64,000 nucleotides of DNA from Chitinophaga sp. E66 (GTDB lineage: Bacteria > Bacteroidota > Bacteroidia > Chitinophagales > Chitinophagaceae). Positions 53,076 through 63,662 of the stretch are shown here, piece by piece. The translations under genes were made by a program, and so were the position numbers. The DNA is taken from the NCBI GenBank assembly GCA_019285755.1, contig CP079103.1, positions 186,001 through 250,000 on the forward strand. Direction: 5' to 3'. Each line of letters begins with the position of its first letter. Position 1 is the first letter of the stretch. A model generated the notes under the pieces. The model did no database searches. It had not been told where the DNA came from and worked only from the letters and a program-made list of their open reading frames with translations.

Positions 53076-54181
53076 ATGAAGTATTATATCATTGCGGGAG
53101 AAGCCTCCGGCGATCTGCACGGAAGCAACCTGGTCCTTCAACTCAGAAAGCAGGACCCTGCGGCTGATATCCGCAGCTGGGGCGGCGATCTCATGGAGAA
53201 AGCCGGCGCTACCGTCGTAAAGCATTACCGCGACCTCGCATTCATGGGCTTCGCCGAAGTGATTATGAACCTTCGCACTATTCTTAAAAACCTCGATCTC
53301 TGCAAGCAGGACATCGCCGCCTGGAAACCCGATGTGCTCATCCTGATCGACTATCCCGGGTTCAACCTTCGCATCGCCGAATGGGCCAGGCAACAGGGGA
53401 TCAGGACGGTGTATTACATCAGTCCCCAGGTATGGGCCTGGAAAGAAGGCCGCGTGAAAAAGATCCGGGAAGTAGTGGATAAGATGCTCGTTATCCTTCC
53501 ATTCGAGCAGGATTTCTATAAGAAGTGGAACTTTGAAGTGACGTATGTAGGCCATCCGCTCATTGAAGCCGTGAAAGCTGCGCAGCAGGCGCCGCCGCTG
53601 CCGCCGTTCTCCGACAAGCCTATCATCGCCCTGCTGCCGGGGAGCCGCAAGCAGGAGGTGTCTAAGAAGCTGCCGGTGATGCTCTCCGTGGCGAAGTATT
53701 TCCCGGAATATCAATTCATCGTAGCGCAGGCCCCAGCCTGGACGATGCCTTCCTGGGGCAGTATACTGCAGCCTATCCCAATGTATCTACCGTAAAGAAC
53801 CTCACTTATCCGCTGTTGTTGCAGGCTACCGCGGCACTGGTAACCAGCGGTACCGCTACCCTGGAAACAGCGCTTTTCGGCGTGCCGGAAGTAGTATGTT
53901 ACAAAGGGAGCCCGGTTTCCTATTTCTTCGCCAAACGGTTGATCAAGGTGAAATACATTTCGCTGGTAAACCTGATCATGGATAAGCCCGTTGTGAAAGA
54001 GCTCATCCAGCATGAGCTGACGGAAGAGAACTTACTGAAAGAACTTACGCTCATTCTAAAAGATACCGCCCGTCACCAGCAAATGAAAGCCGATTACGCC
54101 ACGCTCTGGACGCTCCTGGGCGACGGTACCGCCTCCGAAAAAGCGGCCGCCGAAATCGTAAATATGGTTAGCGGAAAATAA
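53076..54181 (+). CDS. lpxB: Lipid-A-disaccharide synthase
   Basis: About 368 residues, family GT19. It joins UDP-diacylglucosamine to lipid X. Motifs: IIAGEASGDLHGSNLV, WGGDLMEKAGA, FMGFAEVI, IDYPGFNLRIA, YYISPQVWAWKEGRV, LPFEQDFY, YVGHPL, LLPGSRKQEV and TSGTATLETALFGVP. One base is missing near 53735. Third gene of the surE operon. The 3' end overlaps the stop of the convergent small gene by 14 bases. Confidence 0.94.
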
Positions 54182-54335
54182 GCCGGTACAAGATAATCAG
54201 CAACGCAATAAGGAACATCAGGATGGAGATCCTGTTCATGCCGTGCATCAGCCTCGTGTTGGTGTTCAGCGGCTGTGACTTGTCGCGTTTGCGGATGTAG
54301 AGATACTGCAAAATCTGGTTCCAGATGCTTTTCAT
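54168..54335 (-). CDS. DUF6728-type small membrane protein
   Basis: 55 residues, intact. It begins MKSIWNQILQYLYIRKRD, then LNTNTRLMHGMNRISILMFL and one membrane span ending YRLIFR. The N-terminal amphipathic half and the conserved LMHGMNRISI-type block match a short protein family common in Chitinophagaceae (DUF6728 as I recall it). The stop lies inside the end of lpxB, giving a 14-base tail-to-tail overlap. A near-match promoter (GATATTTG) stands four bases before the ATG. Confidence 0.7.
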   Translation of the reverse strand: MKSIWNQILQYLYIRKRDKSQPLNTNTRLMHGMNRISILMFLIALLIILYRLIFR

Positions 54336-54375
54336 GCCCCAAATATCCGAAAAGCCCGCCGATTCTTCATAAACC

Positions 54376-54397
54376 GTTATTTTTACCCGGTAATAAC
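54376..54397. promoter_or_regulatory. Inverted repeat before the mannosidase gene
   Basis: GTTATT and AATAAC arms separated by ten bases, 17 bases before the ATG. It may be an operator, but six-base AT-rich arms are weak evidence. Confidence 0.25.
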
Positions 54398-54413
54398 TAC
54401 TTTTCAGACAGCT

Positions 54414-56978
54414 ATGAGGAGAATTATCGGGGTAATAGGGCTTGCGCTTGCCGCCTTGCCCTCCTGGCCCAACAGCAATTAACAGTGAACAGCGGATGGG
54501 AATTCCGCAGAACAGACGAAAACATTTGGCGGACGGCCACCGTTCCGGGAACGGTTCACACAGACCTGTACGCCCACAAACTCATTCCTGATCCCTTTGC
54601 CGGCGCCAACGAAAAAGGATTGCAGTGGATAGATAAGAAAGACTGGGAGTACCGCACCCGTTTCGATGTACCCGCCGGAATGCTCTCGCAGGACGCGCTG
54701 GCGCTCGACTTTACCGGCCTGGATACCTATTCAGATGTCTACCTTAACGACTCCCTCATCCTGCAGGCCCGGAACATGTTCGTGGGCCGGCAGGTAGCCG
54801 TGAAAGGCATCGCCAGGGCACAGGGGAATGTCCTGCGCATCCTGTTCCACAGCCCGATCGTGTACGACATGCCGAAGTTCATGCAAGACAGACTGGTATA
54901 CCCCGCCGGGAACGACGCCAGCGATATCCCCTCAGCGTGCATGCCCGCAAAGCGCCCTACCATTACGGCTGGGACTGGGGCCCACGTTACGTCACCAGCG
55001 GCATCTGGCGGCCGGTCTTCCTCCGCGCCTGGAACAAGCTGGAACTGAAGGACGCCTGGATCAAACAGCAACAACTGACAGACGCCTCCGCCACACTGGA
55101 AGCCTCGCTCACAATCGATGTACAGCAATCCGGCGCCTACACGGCGGTGGTGCATAGCGGCAATAAAGCCTTCACAGCCCAAAAGTTGCAGGCTTCGCTG
55201 CAAGCGGGCGCTCAAAAACTCAGCATTCCTTTCACGATCAGGCAGCCTAAGCGTTGGTGGCCCAACGGTCTGGGTGAACAGCATCTTTATCCGGTTACGG
55301 TGTCAATCCTGCATGGAAAAGATACGGTGCAGCAGATGACCCGTCGCGTAGGACTGCGGACCGTAGAAGTGGTGAATGCTCCGGATAAGGACGGTACGGC
55401 TTTCTTCGTGAAAGTCAACGGTAAGCCGGTTTTCATGAAAGGCGCAAACTATATTCCTTCGGATAACTTCCTGCCGCGCGTAACGGACGATCGATACCAT
55501 AAAATGTTCCAGGATATGGAGATCAGTCATTTTAATATGATCCGTATCTGGGGCGGCGGCATTTATGAAAACGACATTTTCTATGATCTGGCGGATGAAA
55601 AAGGGATACTGGTATGGCAGGACTTCATGTTCGCCTGTACGCTCTATCCTTCCGATCCTGCGTTCCTTGCCCAGGTAAAAGAGGAAACGGCATACAACAT
55701 CCGCAGGTTACGCAATCACCCATCGCTGGCGTTGTGGTGCGGGAATAACGAGATAGGCGTGGCCATCAAGAACTGGGGCTGGAAGGATGGATACGCCTAT
55801 TCCGATGCGCAATGGGCTGCCATGTTGAAAGGATATGAAACCCTTTTCCACGAGCTGCTCCGTGATGAAGTAGCCGCGCATGATCCCGGGAGGTTTTACC
55901 TGCCGTCGTCTCCCATCAGTAACTGGGGGCGCCCGGAAGATTTTAAGCATGGAGATAACCACTATTGGGGTATCTGGCACGGCATGGAGTGGTTTGAAGC
56001 ATTCACTACGCATGTGCCTCGCTTTATGAGTGAGTTTGGTTTCCAGTCGTTCCCTGACGTGCATACCGTTCGCCGTTTTGCGGATTCTTCGCAGTGGGAT
56101 ATTCATTCGTATGTGATGCAGGCCCATCAGAAATCTTTCACCCGTGGCAATGCGGCGATCCAGACGTATATGGATCATTACTACCATCGCCCGAAGGATT
56201 TCGCCGGGTTCCTGTATATGAGCCAGGTATTGCAGGCTGAGGGGATAAAGATCGGGCTGGAAGCACACCGCCGCAATATGCCGTACTGCATGGGCACGCT
56301 CTACTGGCAGCTGAATGACACCTGGCCCGGAGCGTCCTGGAGCAGTATCGACTACTTCGGGCGTTGGAAAGCATTACAGTATTTCGCGCAGAAGGCGTTT
56401 ACGCCCCTGCTGGTGAGCATTGCGGAGGAAGAAGGGCAGGTGCGGGCATATGTCGTGAATGATGCATGGAAAGATGAAAGCGTGAAACTGGAGTTGACGT
56501 TGATGGATATGGAAGGCAAGGTGATCCACAAATTTGATGAGAATCTGACGGCTGGCGCAAATGCATCAAAGGTCGTGTGGAAGATGGACAGGAGCGCTTT
56601 GCTGGCAGGCGCAGACCCGGGGAAGGTAATTTTGTATGCCAAAGTGTTAAATGAACGTCAAACCCTCTCTGATAATGTATTTTACTTTGTTGCACCCGAG
56701 AACTGGCACTTCCCGCGCCGGATATCCGGATAGAAGTGAAGGAATCTGGCGGAAAGAAGCTGGTGACGGTTAGCGCTGCAACGCTGGCGAAGAATGTCTG
56801 GTTGATGTTAGATAAAGACGATCAGTCCCATTTTTCAGATAACTATTTCGACCTGTTGCCGGGCATTAGCCGGACGGTGGAGCTGGATACCCGCCTGAGC
56901 GTGGAGGCGGTGCGCTCGCAGCTGGAAGCCTGGCATATTCAGGGAGTAACGAAGCCCGGCGTGGATCTCGTTCAGTAA
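54414..56978 (+). CDS. Beta-mannosidase, glycoside hydrolase family 2
   Basis: About 854 residues with a signal peptide broken by a lost base near 54465; further shifts near 54925 and 56720. Layout: jelly-roll domain (GWEFRRTDENIWRTATVPGTVHTDL), Ig-like domain, TIM barrel with RIWGGGIYENDIFYDLADEKGI, acid/base Glu in WCGNNE and nucleophile Glu in FMSEFGFQSFP, then YWQLNDTWPGASWSSIDYFGRWKA, which is diagnostic of beta-mannosidases. It would remove terminal beta-mannose from mannan or N-glycan oligosaccharides in the periplasm. The alpha-fucosidase gene follows after 51 bases. Confidence 0.92.
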
Positions 56979-57002
56979 CGATTTGATGCATCTCAATTAT
57001 AT

Positions 57003-57026
57003 ACAGTGAACGTTTAAACAGTGAAC
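57003..57026. promoter_or_regulatory. Direct repeat and palindrome before the fucosidase gene
   Basis: ACAGTGAAC occurs at 57003-57011 and 57018-57026 around the palindrome GTTTAAAC (57012-57019), just before the ATG at 57030. It may be a regulator site; the LacI-type gene at 61.4-62.4 kb is a candidate partner, by inference only. Confidence 0.3.
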
Positions 57027-57029
57027 AAC

Positions 57030-58446
57030 ATGATGAATATGAAGCATTTGATATTGGCCGGCTGCCTGCTGGCGGGCGTATCGGCCAGGCGCAGCACGAG
57101 CCGTACGTTAAGGAAACGGACCCGCTCGTGCTGGAGAAGCTCGAAGCATGGCAAGACTGGAAGTTCGGGTTAATGATGCACTGGGGCACCTATTCCCAGT
57201 GGGGATCGTGGAGTCCTGGAGCCTGTGCCCGGAAGACGAAGGCTGGACGCAAAGGCAGCCGTCTGGCATCCCTTACTACGATTACGTACAGAAATACGAA
57301 GCCCTTCCCAACACATTCAATCCCGTTCAGTTCGACCCCGCCAAATGGGCGGCTGCCGCTAAGAGAGCGGGTATGAAGTACATGGTCTTCACCACCAAAC
57401 ACCACGACGGCTTCAATATGTACGATACGAAGCAGTCGGATTATAAGATCACCGCTCCCAATGTACCTTTCAGCAAAGATCCCCGGGCGGATGTCACCAA
57501 AGAAGTGTTCAACGCGTTCCGGAAAGAAGGGATCCACATCGGTGCTTATTATTCCAAGCCCGACTGGCATGTCGACTCCTACTGGTGGGATTACTTCCCC
57601 CGAAAGACCGTAACCCCAGCTACGACCTGGCTAAATACCCCGAGCGCTGGAATTCCTTCAAGAAGTTCACCTTCAACCAGATCCAGGAACTCATGACCGG
57701 ATACGGAAAGGTGGATATCCTCTGGCTCGACGGTGGCTGGGTTCGTCCACTGAACATGCACACCAAGGAGTCTCTTTCCTGGAATAAAACGCCCGCGCAG
57801 GACCAGGATATTGATATGCCTGGAATCGCCGCTATGGCGCGTAAGAACCAGCCCGGTCTCATCGTGGTGGATCGTAGCGTTCATGGCCCGTACGAGAACT
57901 ACCGTACCCCAGAGCAAACGATCCCCGACAAACCGCTGGATTACCCTGGGAAACCTGCATGACCATGGGAGGCTCCTGGAGCTATGTACCCAACGATCAA
58001 TACAAACCCACTAACATCATCATCCGCAACCTGGTGGACATTGTAGCCAAAGGCGGTAACTACCTGCTGAACATCGGCCCCGGACCGGATGGCACCTGGC
58101 ACGAAGAAGCCTATCGCAAGCTCGACAGCATCGGCGCCTGGATGCAGGTTAACGGAGACGCCATCTATGGCTCCCGCTCGGTTGCGCCTTATAAAGACGG
58201 CAAGGTATGCTTTACCCAAAAGCACGATGGCAGCATCTATGCGATCTACCTGTTGGACGAAGGGGAGCAACTGCCCGCCGTAATCCGTTTCAGCGGCATT
58301 ACACCCAAAAAGGAGCTAAAATGCAACTGCTGGGATATAACGGTAAGTTGACCTGGAAAGCCCAGGACGGCGCCGTAGAGATCAAAATTCCGGCAGCTGC
58401 CCAGCAGAAAGGTTTGCGCCATGCCGCGGCGATAAAGCTGCAATAG
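57030..58446 (+). CDS. Alpha-L-fucosidase, glycoside hydrolase family 29
   Basis: About 472 residues, with frameshifts near 57085, 57208, 57600, 57948 and 58312. After a signal peptide (MKHLILAGCLLAGVSA) the GH29 core reads KFGLMMHWGTYSQWG, YMVFTTKHHDGFNMYDTKQSDY, GAYYSKPDWH, DILWLDGGW with the nucleophile Asp, and MTMGGSWSYVPND, NYLLNIGPGPDGTW. It would release alpha-fucose from glycans. With the mannosidase upstream it suggests trimming of fucosylated, mannose-containing host or plant glycans. Confidence 0.92.
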
Positions 58447-58634
58447 ATGGCCATCCAACCGTGATAATATTGGTCCACATTAGAGGAAGTCTCGCGATGG
58501 CGGACTAATGCATACAGCGACTTACTTTTATACGCCGCAAAAGGGAATACTGCATCCAGTGTTCCTTTTGCTTTTGAACCATTGAGCAAGCATGAACGCA
58601 CCTGCCAAACATGGGCCAGCGGTAGGCGGTGTAA

Positions 58635-58865
58635 TCACGTTCGTAGCAATTCTTCGATGCTTTTGTCGCCAATTGGCGAAGATACCCATCGGGGAATCTC
58701 GTAAGCAATTTGCCATACATCAGGGTTTAGCTTGCAGGGCACCATGACCGTAACGAAACAAAAATTATATCCTCTACGGATCTCAAAACGATGGGGATTG
58801 GCTTTGAACCAATCGTTTACCTTCTGATGGCGCTCGGCCAGCGTTTGCGGGAAATTTGATGACAT
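58635..58865 (-). CDS. Hypothetical protein in AT-rich patch
   Basis: 76 residues as assembled. It starts MSSNFPQTLAERHQKVNDWFKANPHR and contains a beta-like stretch RRGYNFCFVTVMVP and YEIPRWVSSPIGDKSIEELL. No membrane span. I do not recognise it; a frameshift near its end could hide more sequence, because the downstream bases stay open in other frames. It follows the DUF6934-like gene after three bases, suggesting a joint unit. Confidence 0.45.
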   Translation of the reverse strand: MSSNFPQTLAERHQKVNDWFKANPHRFEIRRGYNFCFVTVMVPCKLNPDVWQIAYEIPRWVSSPIGDKSIEELLRT

Positions 58866-58868
58866 ATT

Positions 58869-59393
58869 TTAATGCGTATTAAGTTCTGGTATTGAATAAC
58901 TGGCAGTGAGTATATAATAACCATAAATTTCTACCCGCTTGTTTGCTCTAAGTATTGTTTCGAATCTCGGACGGAAATAAATTGCTCCATTTTTATGTGT
59001 TTCTAATTTGCCGTTACGAAGCTGTTTGGCAAACCAATCCACACCCATTGCCTTCAAATGGTGCTGCAAATAGTACGTATTAGATAGAAATATACGATGG
59101 TACATATATGCTCGACCATCTGTTGCACCATCGGTACCTATGATAGCAGTGGGATATTTTTTAAGAAATTTCCCAGTGTGCAAAAGAATGGTAGAAAAGA
59201 GTTTTGCCACATTTGCATGTTGAAGCTTGGCATAAACATCGATTCTTCCATTTGAAACGGAAGGGCCGAAAATTAGGTTGAATACTCTAAATTCAAAGTT
59301 CACATCATTGATCTCGAAGCAAATATTCAGAATGACTTTCCTACCGTTTTTAAATCTGCAACAAACGCTGCATGTTTCAAGTCTTCATTTCAT
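58869..59393 (-). CDS. DUF6934-like hypothetical protein
   Basis: About 174 residues if a broken N-terminus is included. The clear part starts at GTG 59303 (NFEFRVFNLIFG) and contains NGRIDVYAKLQHANVAKLFSTIL, HTGKFLKKYPTAIIG, GTDGATDGRAYMYHRIF, resembling DUF6934 proteins of Bacteroidota, small cytoplasmic proteins of unknown role often in toxin-antitoxin-like or variable settings. Upstream, another frame reads DLKHAAFVADLKTVGKSF, so the true start is probably near 59393. The gene sits in AT-rich DNA unlike its neighbours, a sign of transfer. Confidence 0.5.
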
Positions 59394-59614
59394 GCTATTA
59401 ACTCATATGTATTCTCAAAGTCCAGTTTTATCATAGATGATCTACGTGGTAATTTGGGTTAACGGAACAATTTGTACATCACATCAAAAAGCTATGCTTA
59501 TGCAGAGGTAAGTAAAAAGTATTTGCCAGTTTGTTCATTATGTGGTTGTGGTATAATACCATCGTAGTTGGGGATTGCTGAAGGGGTAAGGGTTTGACCG
59601 TATTTTGCAGAAAT
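59394..59614. other. AT-rich intergenic stretch
   Basis: No gene or clear promoter recognised; base composition is clearly more AT-rich than the surrounding chromosome. Confidence 0.4.
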
Positions 59615-59645
59615 AAGAACGGCTCCCTTACAAGGAGCCGTTCTT
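59615..59645. terminator. Terminator of the outer-membrane lipoprotein pair
   Basis: AAGAACGGCTCC and GGAGCCGTTCTT, 12 perfect pairs with a seven-base loop; on the minus strand TTCTTATTT follows. Confidence 0.75.
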
Positions 59646-59646
59646 A

Positions 59647-60533
59647 TCATTCCGTCAACTTCTGCCATCGCCATCTGCTATATGATTTGCCCATCCGGTA
59701 AATGATACCGAACGTCATCGTGATAGGCTGTATGAACGTTGGTGGACCTTTTTGGAAGGGGCGTCGTCGCCAATACCATAGAGCGGATGGAACGCTCCCC
59801 GGATCTGACAGAAACTCTGCAAGCGGCCTGGTCCCGCCGTAAATGTGACCGCCGGTTCGAAAATGGGAATCAGCTTACCTTCCAGGTCATGGAACCGCGC
59901 CCGGTTGCCCGGCTTCCGGTACCACGACCAGCCATTGCTATACAACCCGTGAAAATTCACAAGCGACAATCGCGACGAGAAAACCATATCCGCCTTCTTG
60001 CCCACAAGCGCAAAGTTCGTTTGTCCGAAAATCCGATGAAACCGGTTGCTGATCCAGAAATCCGATTTCCTCCAGGGCGACAGGCGATGAGGCGTAAGAT
60101 TAGAATCCATCGTACGATAATGTCCATAACTATATCCCGCGAAGAACTCCATTCGCCGATGCGGACCAGTAGGCTGCCCGAACGGAATTGCATACCCTAT
60201 GCCCAATTCCACTTGCCCGCCACGTGTTTCATAATCTATATCGAAGCCATGCAACCTGGTATTATTCGTGTCAGGGAAGATCTCGTTTTTATAATATTCG
60301 TTGTTGTGCGGCAGGTTTTGCAGCCACCGGGTAGTTAGCTGCCCGGTGAATGTCAGTGCCCATCGGTCAGTAAGGGCATAGACATATTGCAGATCCTCAT
60401 AAGACAAGGAGAAACGCATGTCGCCTTTTTCACGCAGCAACGGTGTTACCTGCTGGGTGGGAGCGTAGGTTACACGGGCACAGGCGCCTATTATAAGCGC
60501 AAAGAAGGGGATCAGGTATAGGCGTTGAAGCAT
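59647..60533 (-). CDS. Outer-membrane beta-barrel lipoprotein, copy 2
   Basis: About 295 residues with a frameshift near 59745, after which the corrected end is IIYRMGKSYSRWRWQKLTE. Lipobox LIIGACAR, then TYAPTQQVTPLLREKGDMRFSLSYEDLQYVYALTDRWALTFTGQL, followed by alternating strands with aromatic residues (GGQVELGIGYAIPF, MEFFAGYSYGHYRTMD, TNFALVGKKADMVFSSRLSLV). Function unknown. The start lies six bases behind the stop of copy 1, with which it shares plan and motifs. Confidence 0.65.
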
Positions 60534-60538
60534 ATCAT

Positions 60539-61344
60539 TTACTCATCTTTCAGCCATTTGCCGAAATTCAAAGAGATGCCGGTATTGAATGAGAAAGGCT
60601 GGAAGTAATTGTTGAGGGTAGGGCCAGCTTCAGGGCCATCAGTGCGCAGCGGAACAGAGGCGCGCAGCTGCCAGAACCATTTGAAGTGCTTGAAGCCCAC
60701 GCGAACGGTTGCTGCGGGTTCCATGAATGGTACCACTTTCCCGTCGAGCCGCTGGAAATCCATACGGGCAAACTGATCGCCGTCCCACGCCAGGCGGCCG
60801 CTGGATGCATTGTTGAACGCTACCAGTGAAAAACGCGTCGAAACCGCTACTTCCACCACCTTGTGCGACAAGCCGAATGAGGGCTGGATAAAGAACTTAT
60901 GGAACTTCGTCCGCAACCGGTAATCTTCGTAACCATAAACGGAGTCAGGCTTCATCAGATACGATTCTTCATAGGTTTTAAACCCTCCGAATCCATATCC
61001 GCCATATACTTCAAACACGGCTTTTTCGATATGCCCAGCGCCTTGGTATATCCCGCGCCTACTTCAAACAATCCGCCCCGGGTGTTAGGATCCACGATCG
61101 GATCGTCAAAATCATCGTCGTCTTCGAAACGCACCAGCCGGGACACGTACTGCCCGTTGGTCATAACCGCGAAATTATCCGTGATGGCGTAGGCTACCTG
61201 CCAGTCGGAGAGGGAAACGGAGGCTTTCACTTCGCCTTTTTCCTTCAGGAGGGGAACGTTAACCTGGTTAGGGACATAAACGCTTCTGTTACAAGCGATA
61301 AAGGAAATCGCAGGGGCCAGCAGAAACAAGTAAAATTTCTTCAT
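60539..61344 (-). CDS. Outer-membrane beta-barrel lipoprotein, copy 1
   Basis: About 268 residues with a frameshift near 61015. Lipobox SFIACNR, then SVYVPNQVNVPLLKEKGEVKASVSLSDWQVAYAITDNFAVMTNGQY, an acidic loop DDDDFDDP, RGGLFEVGAGYTKAL, FEVYGGYGFGGFKTYEES, FFIQPSFGLSHKVVEVAVSTRFSLVAFNN and a final strand GISLNFGKWLKD. The segments V(P/A)LL(K/R)EKG and the order of strands repeat those of copy 2, so the two genes are a tandem duplication now well diverged. Confidence 0.65.
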
Positions 61345-61397
61345 ACTAAAGTTGTTGTAGGTTGATCGGCTGTAGAACGGTTGTTATACGTTATAGG

Positions 61398-62421
61398 TTA
61401 CAGGGAGGATGATTCACGCTGGATTAACTCCACTTCAAACACGTAATTCTTTTTGATCTTTTCTTCCTTGTTGATGAGCTGAACGAGCGTTTCCACGGCC
61501 TTTTCCCCATTTTATAACCCGATTGCTCAATCGTGGTGAGGGAAGGACTGATGATCCGGGACGACAGGTCGTTGGAATATCCCACCACCTTCACTTTTCC
61601 CGGAATGTCGATCCCCATTTTCCGCGCCTCCTGGATGAAAGCTACGGCGGAGCTGTCGTTCGCGGCGAAAAGCCCGTCTGGAAGTTCTTTGCCGGAAAGA
61701 ATTTGCCGCGCCGCTTCTGCGCCGGCGTCCAGCGTCAGGTTGTGCACGTAAACCAGCGATTCGTCGTAGGGGATCTTGTATTTGGCCAGCGCTGCTTTAT
61801 ATCCTGCCAGGCGGTGCTGGTAAAGGTTGCAGGTCAGCTGACCGGAGAAATGCGCGATCCTTTTGCAGCCCTGTTTGATGAGGTGCTCCGTGGCCAGGAA
61901 TCCGCCTTTATGATCGTCGCCCGTAATCGAGTAACCGGGGAAGTCCAGCGGTACGCGGTCATAAAATACGAGCGGGATGTTATTCTTGATGAAAGGGGAG
62001 AAGTGGTCGATGTTGGTCGTGAACATAGACGCGGAAGCCAGCAGGCCGTCTACCCTGAGGGAGAAGAAAGTGTGGGCCAGTTCTTTTCCATCGCCACCGT
62101 CTCGTCCGACTGTCCGATCACGATGCTGAATCCGTATTTGTGGGCTTCGTGCTGGATGCCGCTGATGGCAGTGCTCTGAAAATACATGCTGGTGCGGGGC
62201 ACGATAAGCCCGAGGATGTTAGACCGCTTTTTCCGCAGGCTGGACGCTATCCAGTTGGGCACGTAGCCCATGGTGGCTGCGGTATCCTGGACCTTGCTGC
62301 GGGTTTCTTCATTGATCAGCGGGTTGTTCTGCAACGCGCGCGATACCGTGGAAGCGCTGAGCCCCAATGCCTGGGCGATGTCGTAGATGGTGATCTTGTT
62401 GGTGTTAGGACGTTCTTTCAC
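61398..62421 (-). CDS. LacI-family transcriptional regulator
   Basis: About 341 residues from a GTG start, with frameshifts near 62080 and 61515. The HTH and hinge are clear: TIYDIAQALGLSASTVSRALQNN, LINEETRSKVQDTAATMGYVPNWIASSLRKKRSN. The sugar-binding domain has GLIVPRTSMYFQS, VFYDRVPLDFPGYSITGDDHKGGFLATEHLI, DGLFAANDSSAVAFI and STTIEQSGYKMGKK. It ends LIQRESSSL. Target genes are unknown; the nearest carbohydrate genes are the mannosidase and fucosidase 3-7 kb away on the other strand. Confidence 0.88.
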
Positions 62422-62470
62422 GGGGTGGCAGTCAATTTAGGACGATATTAAGAAAATTTATTGATAGGTG

Positions 62471-62478
62471 TATTTTTG
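62471..62478 (+). promoter_or_regulatory. Leaderless promoter box of HPP gene
   Basis: TATTTTTG, six bases before the ATG at 62485. Confidence 0.55.
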
Positions 62479-62484
62479 CACCCG

Positions 62485-63044
62485 ATGAGACGAATGAAAC
62501 GAACTTACCGCATAGCTAAGTATGTGATTTACAGGAGACCCTGATCGACCGGAAGGATATGGCCTGGTCTTTCCTGGGGGCATTCCTCGGGGTGGGACTG
62601 ATCGGTATGATCAACCATTTTTATCTCCCCGCGCGCGACAATCTCTTCGTGCTGGGCTCATTCGGCGCCTCCGCCGTGCTGATATACGGGCATACGCAAA
62701 GTCCCCTGGCGCAACCGCGCAACGTTTTCGGCGGGCATGTGCTGAGCGCCATTACAGGTGTTACCATCGGACTGATCATTTCTTCCCCGGAATGGGAATG
62801 GCTGGCAGGTGCGCTGGCCGTGGCCTGCTCGATCGTGGTGATGCAGATGACCAAAACGGTCCATCCTCCCGGAGGCGCCACCGCGCTGCTGGCGATTGCC
62901 GGTTCTGCGAAGATCCGGTCATTGGGTTACCTCTATGTTCTGACGCCTGTGGCTTCCGGGGTCATTTTGCTGCTCCTGGTGGCCTGGCTGGTCAATAACA
63001 TCCCCGGCAACCGCAGTTATCCCGCCCATGGGAAATGGTGGTGA
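62485..63044 (+). CDS. HPP family membrane protein
   Basis: About 186 residues; a shift near 62530 splits off the first 19 codons. The restored start MRRMKRTYRIAKYVIYKETLID is cytoplasmic and basic, followed by four spans: AWSFLGAFLGVGLIGMINHFY, LFVLGSFGASAVLIYG, VLSAITGVTIGLII with LAGALAVACSIVVMQMTKTVHPPGGATAL, and YVLTPVASGVILLLLVAWLV. The HPPGG motif names the family; some members transport nitrite into plastids or cyanobacteria, but the function here is not known. Confidence 0.87.
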
Positions 63045-63122
63045 AAACGCCCGCTACGCAGATACAATGCATACCGCAAACATAATTTTGACCCTGTACT
63101 TTTATTAGTATAGGAAAATAAC

Positions 63123-63153
63123 AGGACCACCTACTCATGGGTGGTCCTTTTTT
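63123..63153 (+). terminator. Terminator after HPP gene
   Basis: AGGACCACC and GGGTGGTCCT around a short loop, followed by TTTTTT. Confidence 0.85.
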
Positions 63154-63160
63154 GTACGCT

Positions 63161-63281
63161 TATCCTACGTCCAACCACCGCTCATCCTCCGTCCAACCTC
63201 CGTCCAAACACCCTCAAACCCTTGCTACCACTGAACACCGACGGAGGATGGACGGAGGATGGTCGTATGATTGGCTGATAA
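63161..63281. repeat. 11-nt phased array E, inverted
   Basis: Eleven 11-nt units in one register. Units 3 and 4 (CATCCTCCGTC, CAACCTCCGTC) are mirrored by GACGGAGGATG repeated twice from 63240, so 63183-63205 and 63240-63262 can form a 22-bp stem around a core containing AACCCTTGCTACCACTG. Confidence 0.87.
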
Positions 63282-63364
63282 TCAGTGGGATATGACAAGA
63301 TGAACTCATCTGATTTGTCACGTTATGGTCAGGCGATGATGTTAAATTACCCATTTAGCAAATC

Positions 63365-63485
63365 CGGCGATCCTTCGGCGATCCTTCGGCTATCCTTCGG
63401 CCATCCTTCGGCGAACCCTTGTCATTGCTGGACGCCGCCGAAGGATGGCCGAAGGATCGCCGATAACTGGCTGAAAGATAATGAG
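63365..63485. repeat. 11-nt phased array F, inverted
   Basis: Eleven 11-nt units in one register: four CGGCGATCCTT-type units, a core (AACCCTTGTCATTGCTGGAC), then AAGGATGGCCG and AAGGATCGCCG, which mirror the left units. The core and the tail TGGCTGAAAGATAATGAGAT resemble those of array E although the units differ. Confidence 0.9.
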
Positions 63486-63538
63486 ATGAATTGTTCTACA
63501 TAATATATCTGTGTGAAATCCAGTATGTTATACTCTCT

Positions 63539-63626
63539 CGTCTGCCCTCGGTCTGCCGCTCGTCTGCCCCATATTCCCTGCTAATCAGCCTTTAATTGGC
63601 CTATTATCACCCTCTGGTTTTCCTTT
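63539..63626. repeat. 11-nt phased array G
   Basis: Eight 11-nt units in register: three CGTCTGCCCTC types (the array C unit in reverse), then units including AATCAGCCTTT and AATTGGCCTAT (array A type), then drifting units. Confidence 0.75.
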
Positions 63627-63662
63627 AGCCAGCGGAAGGTTTACAGCGTTTACAAAATGCAA

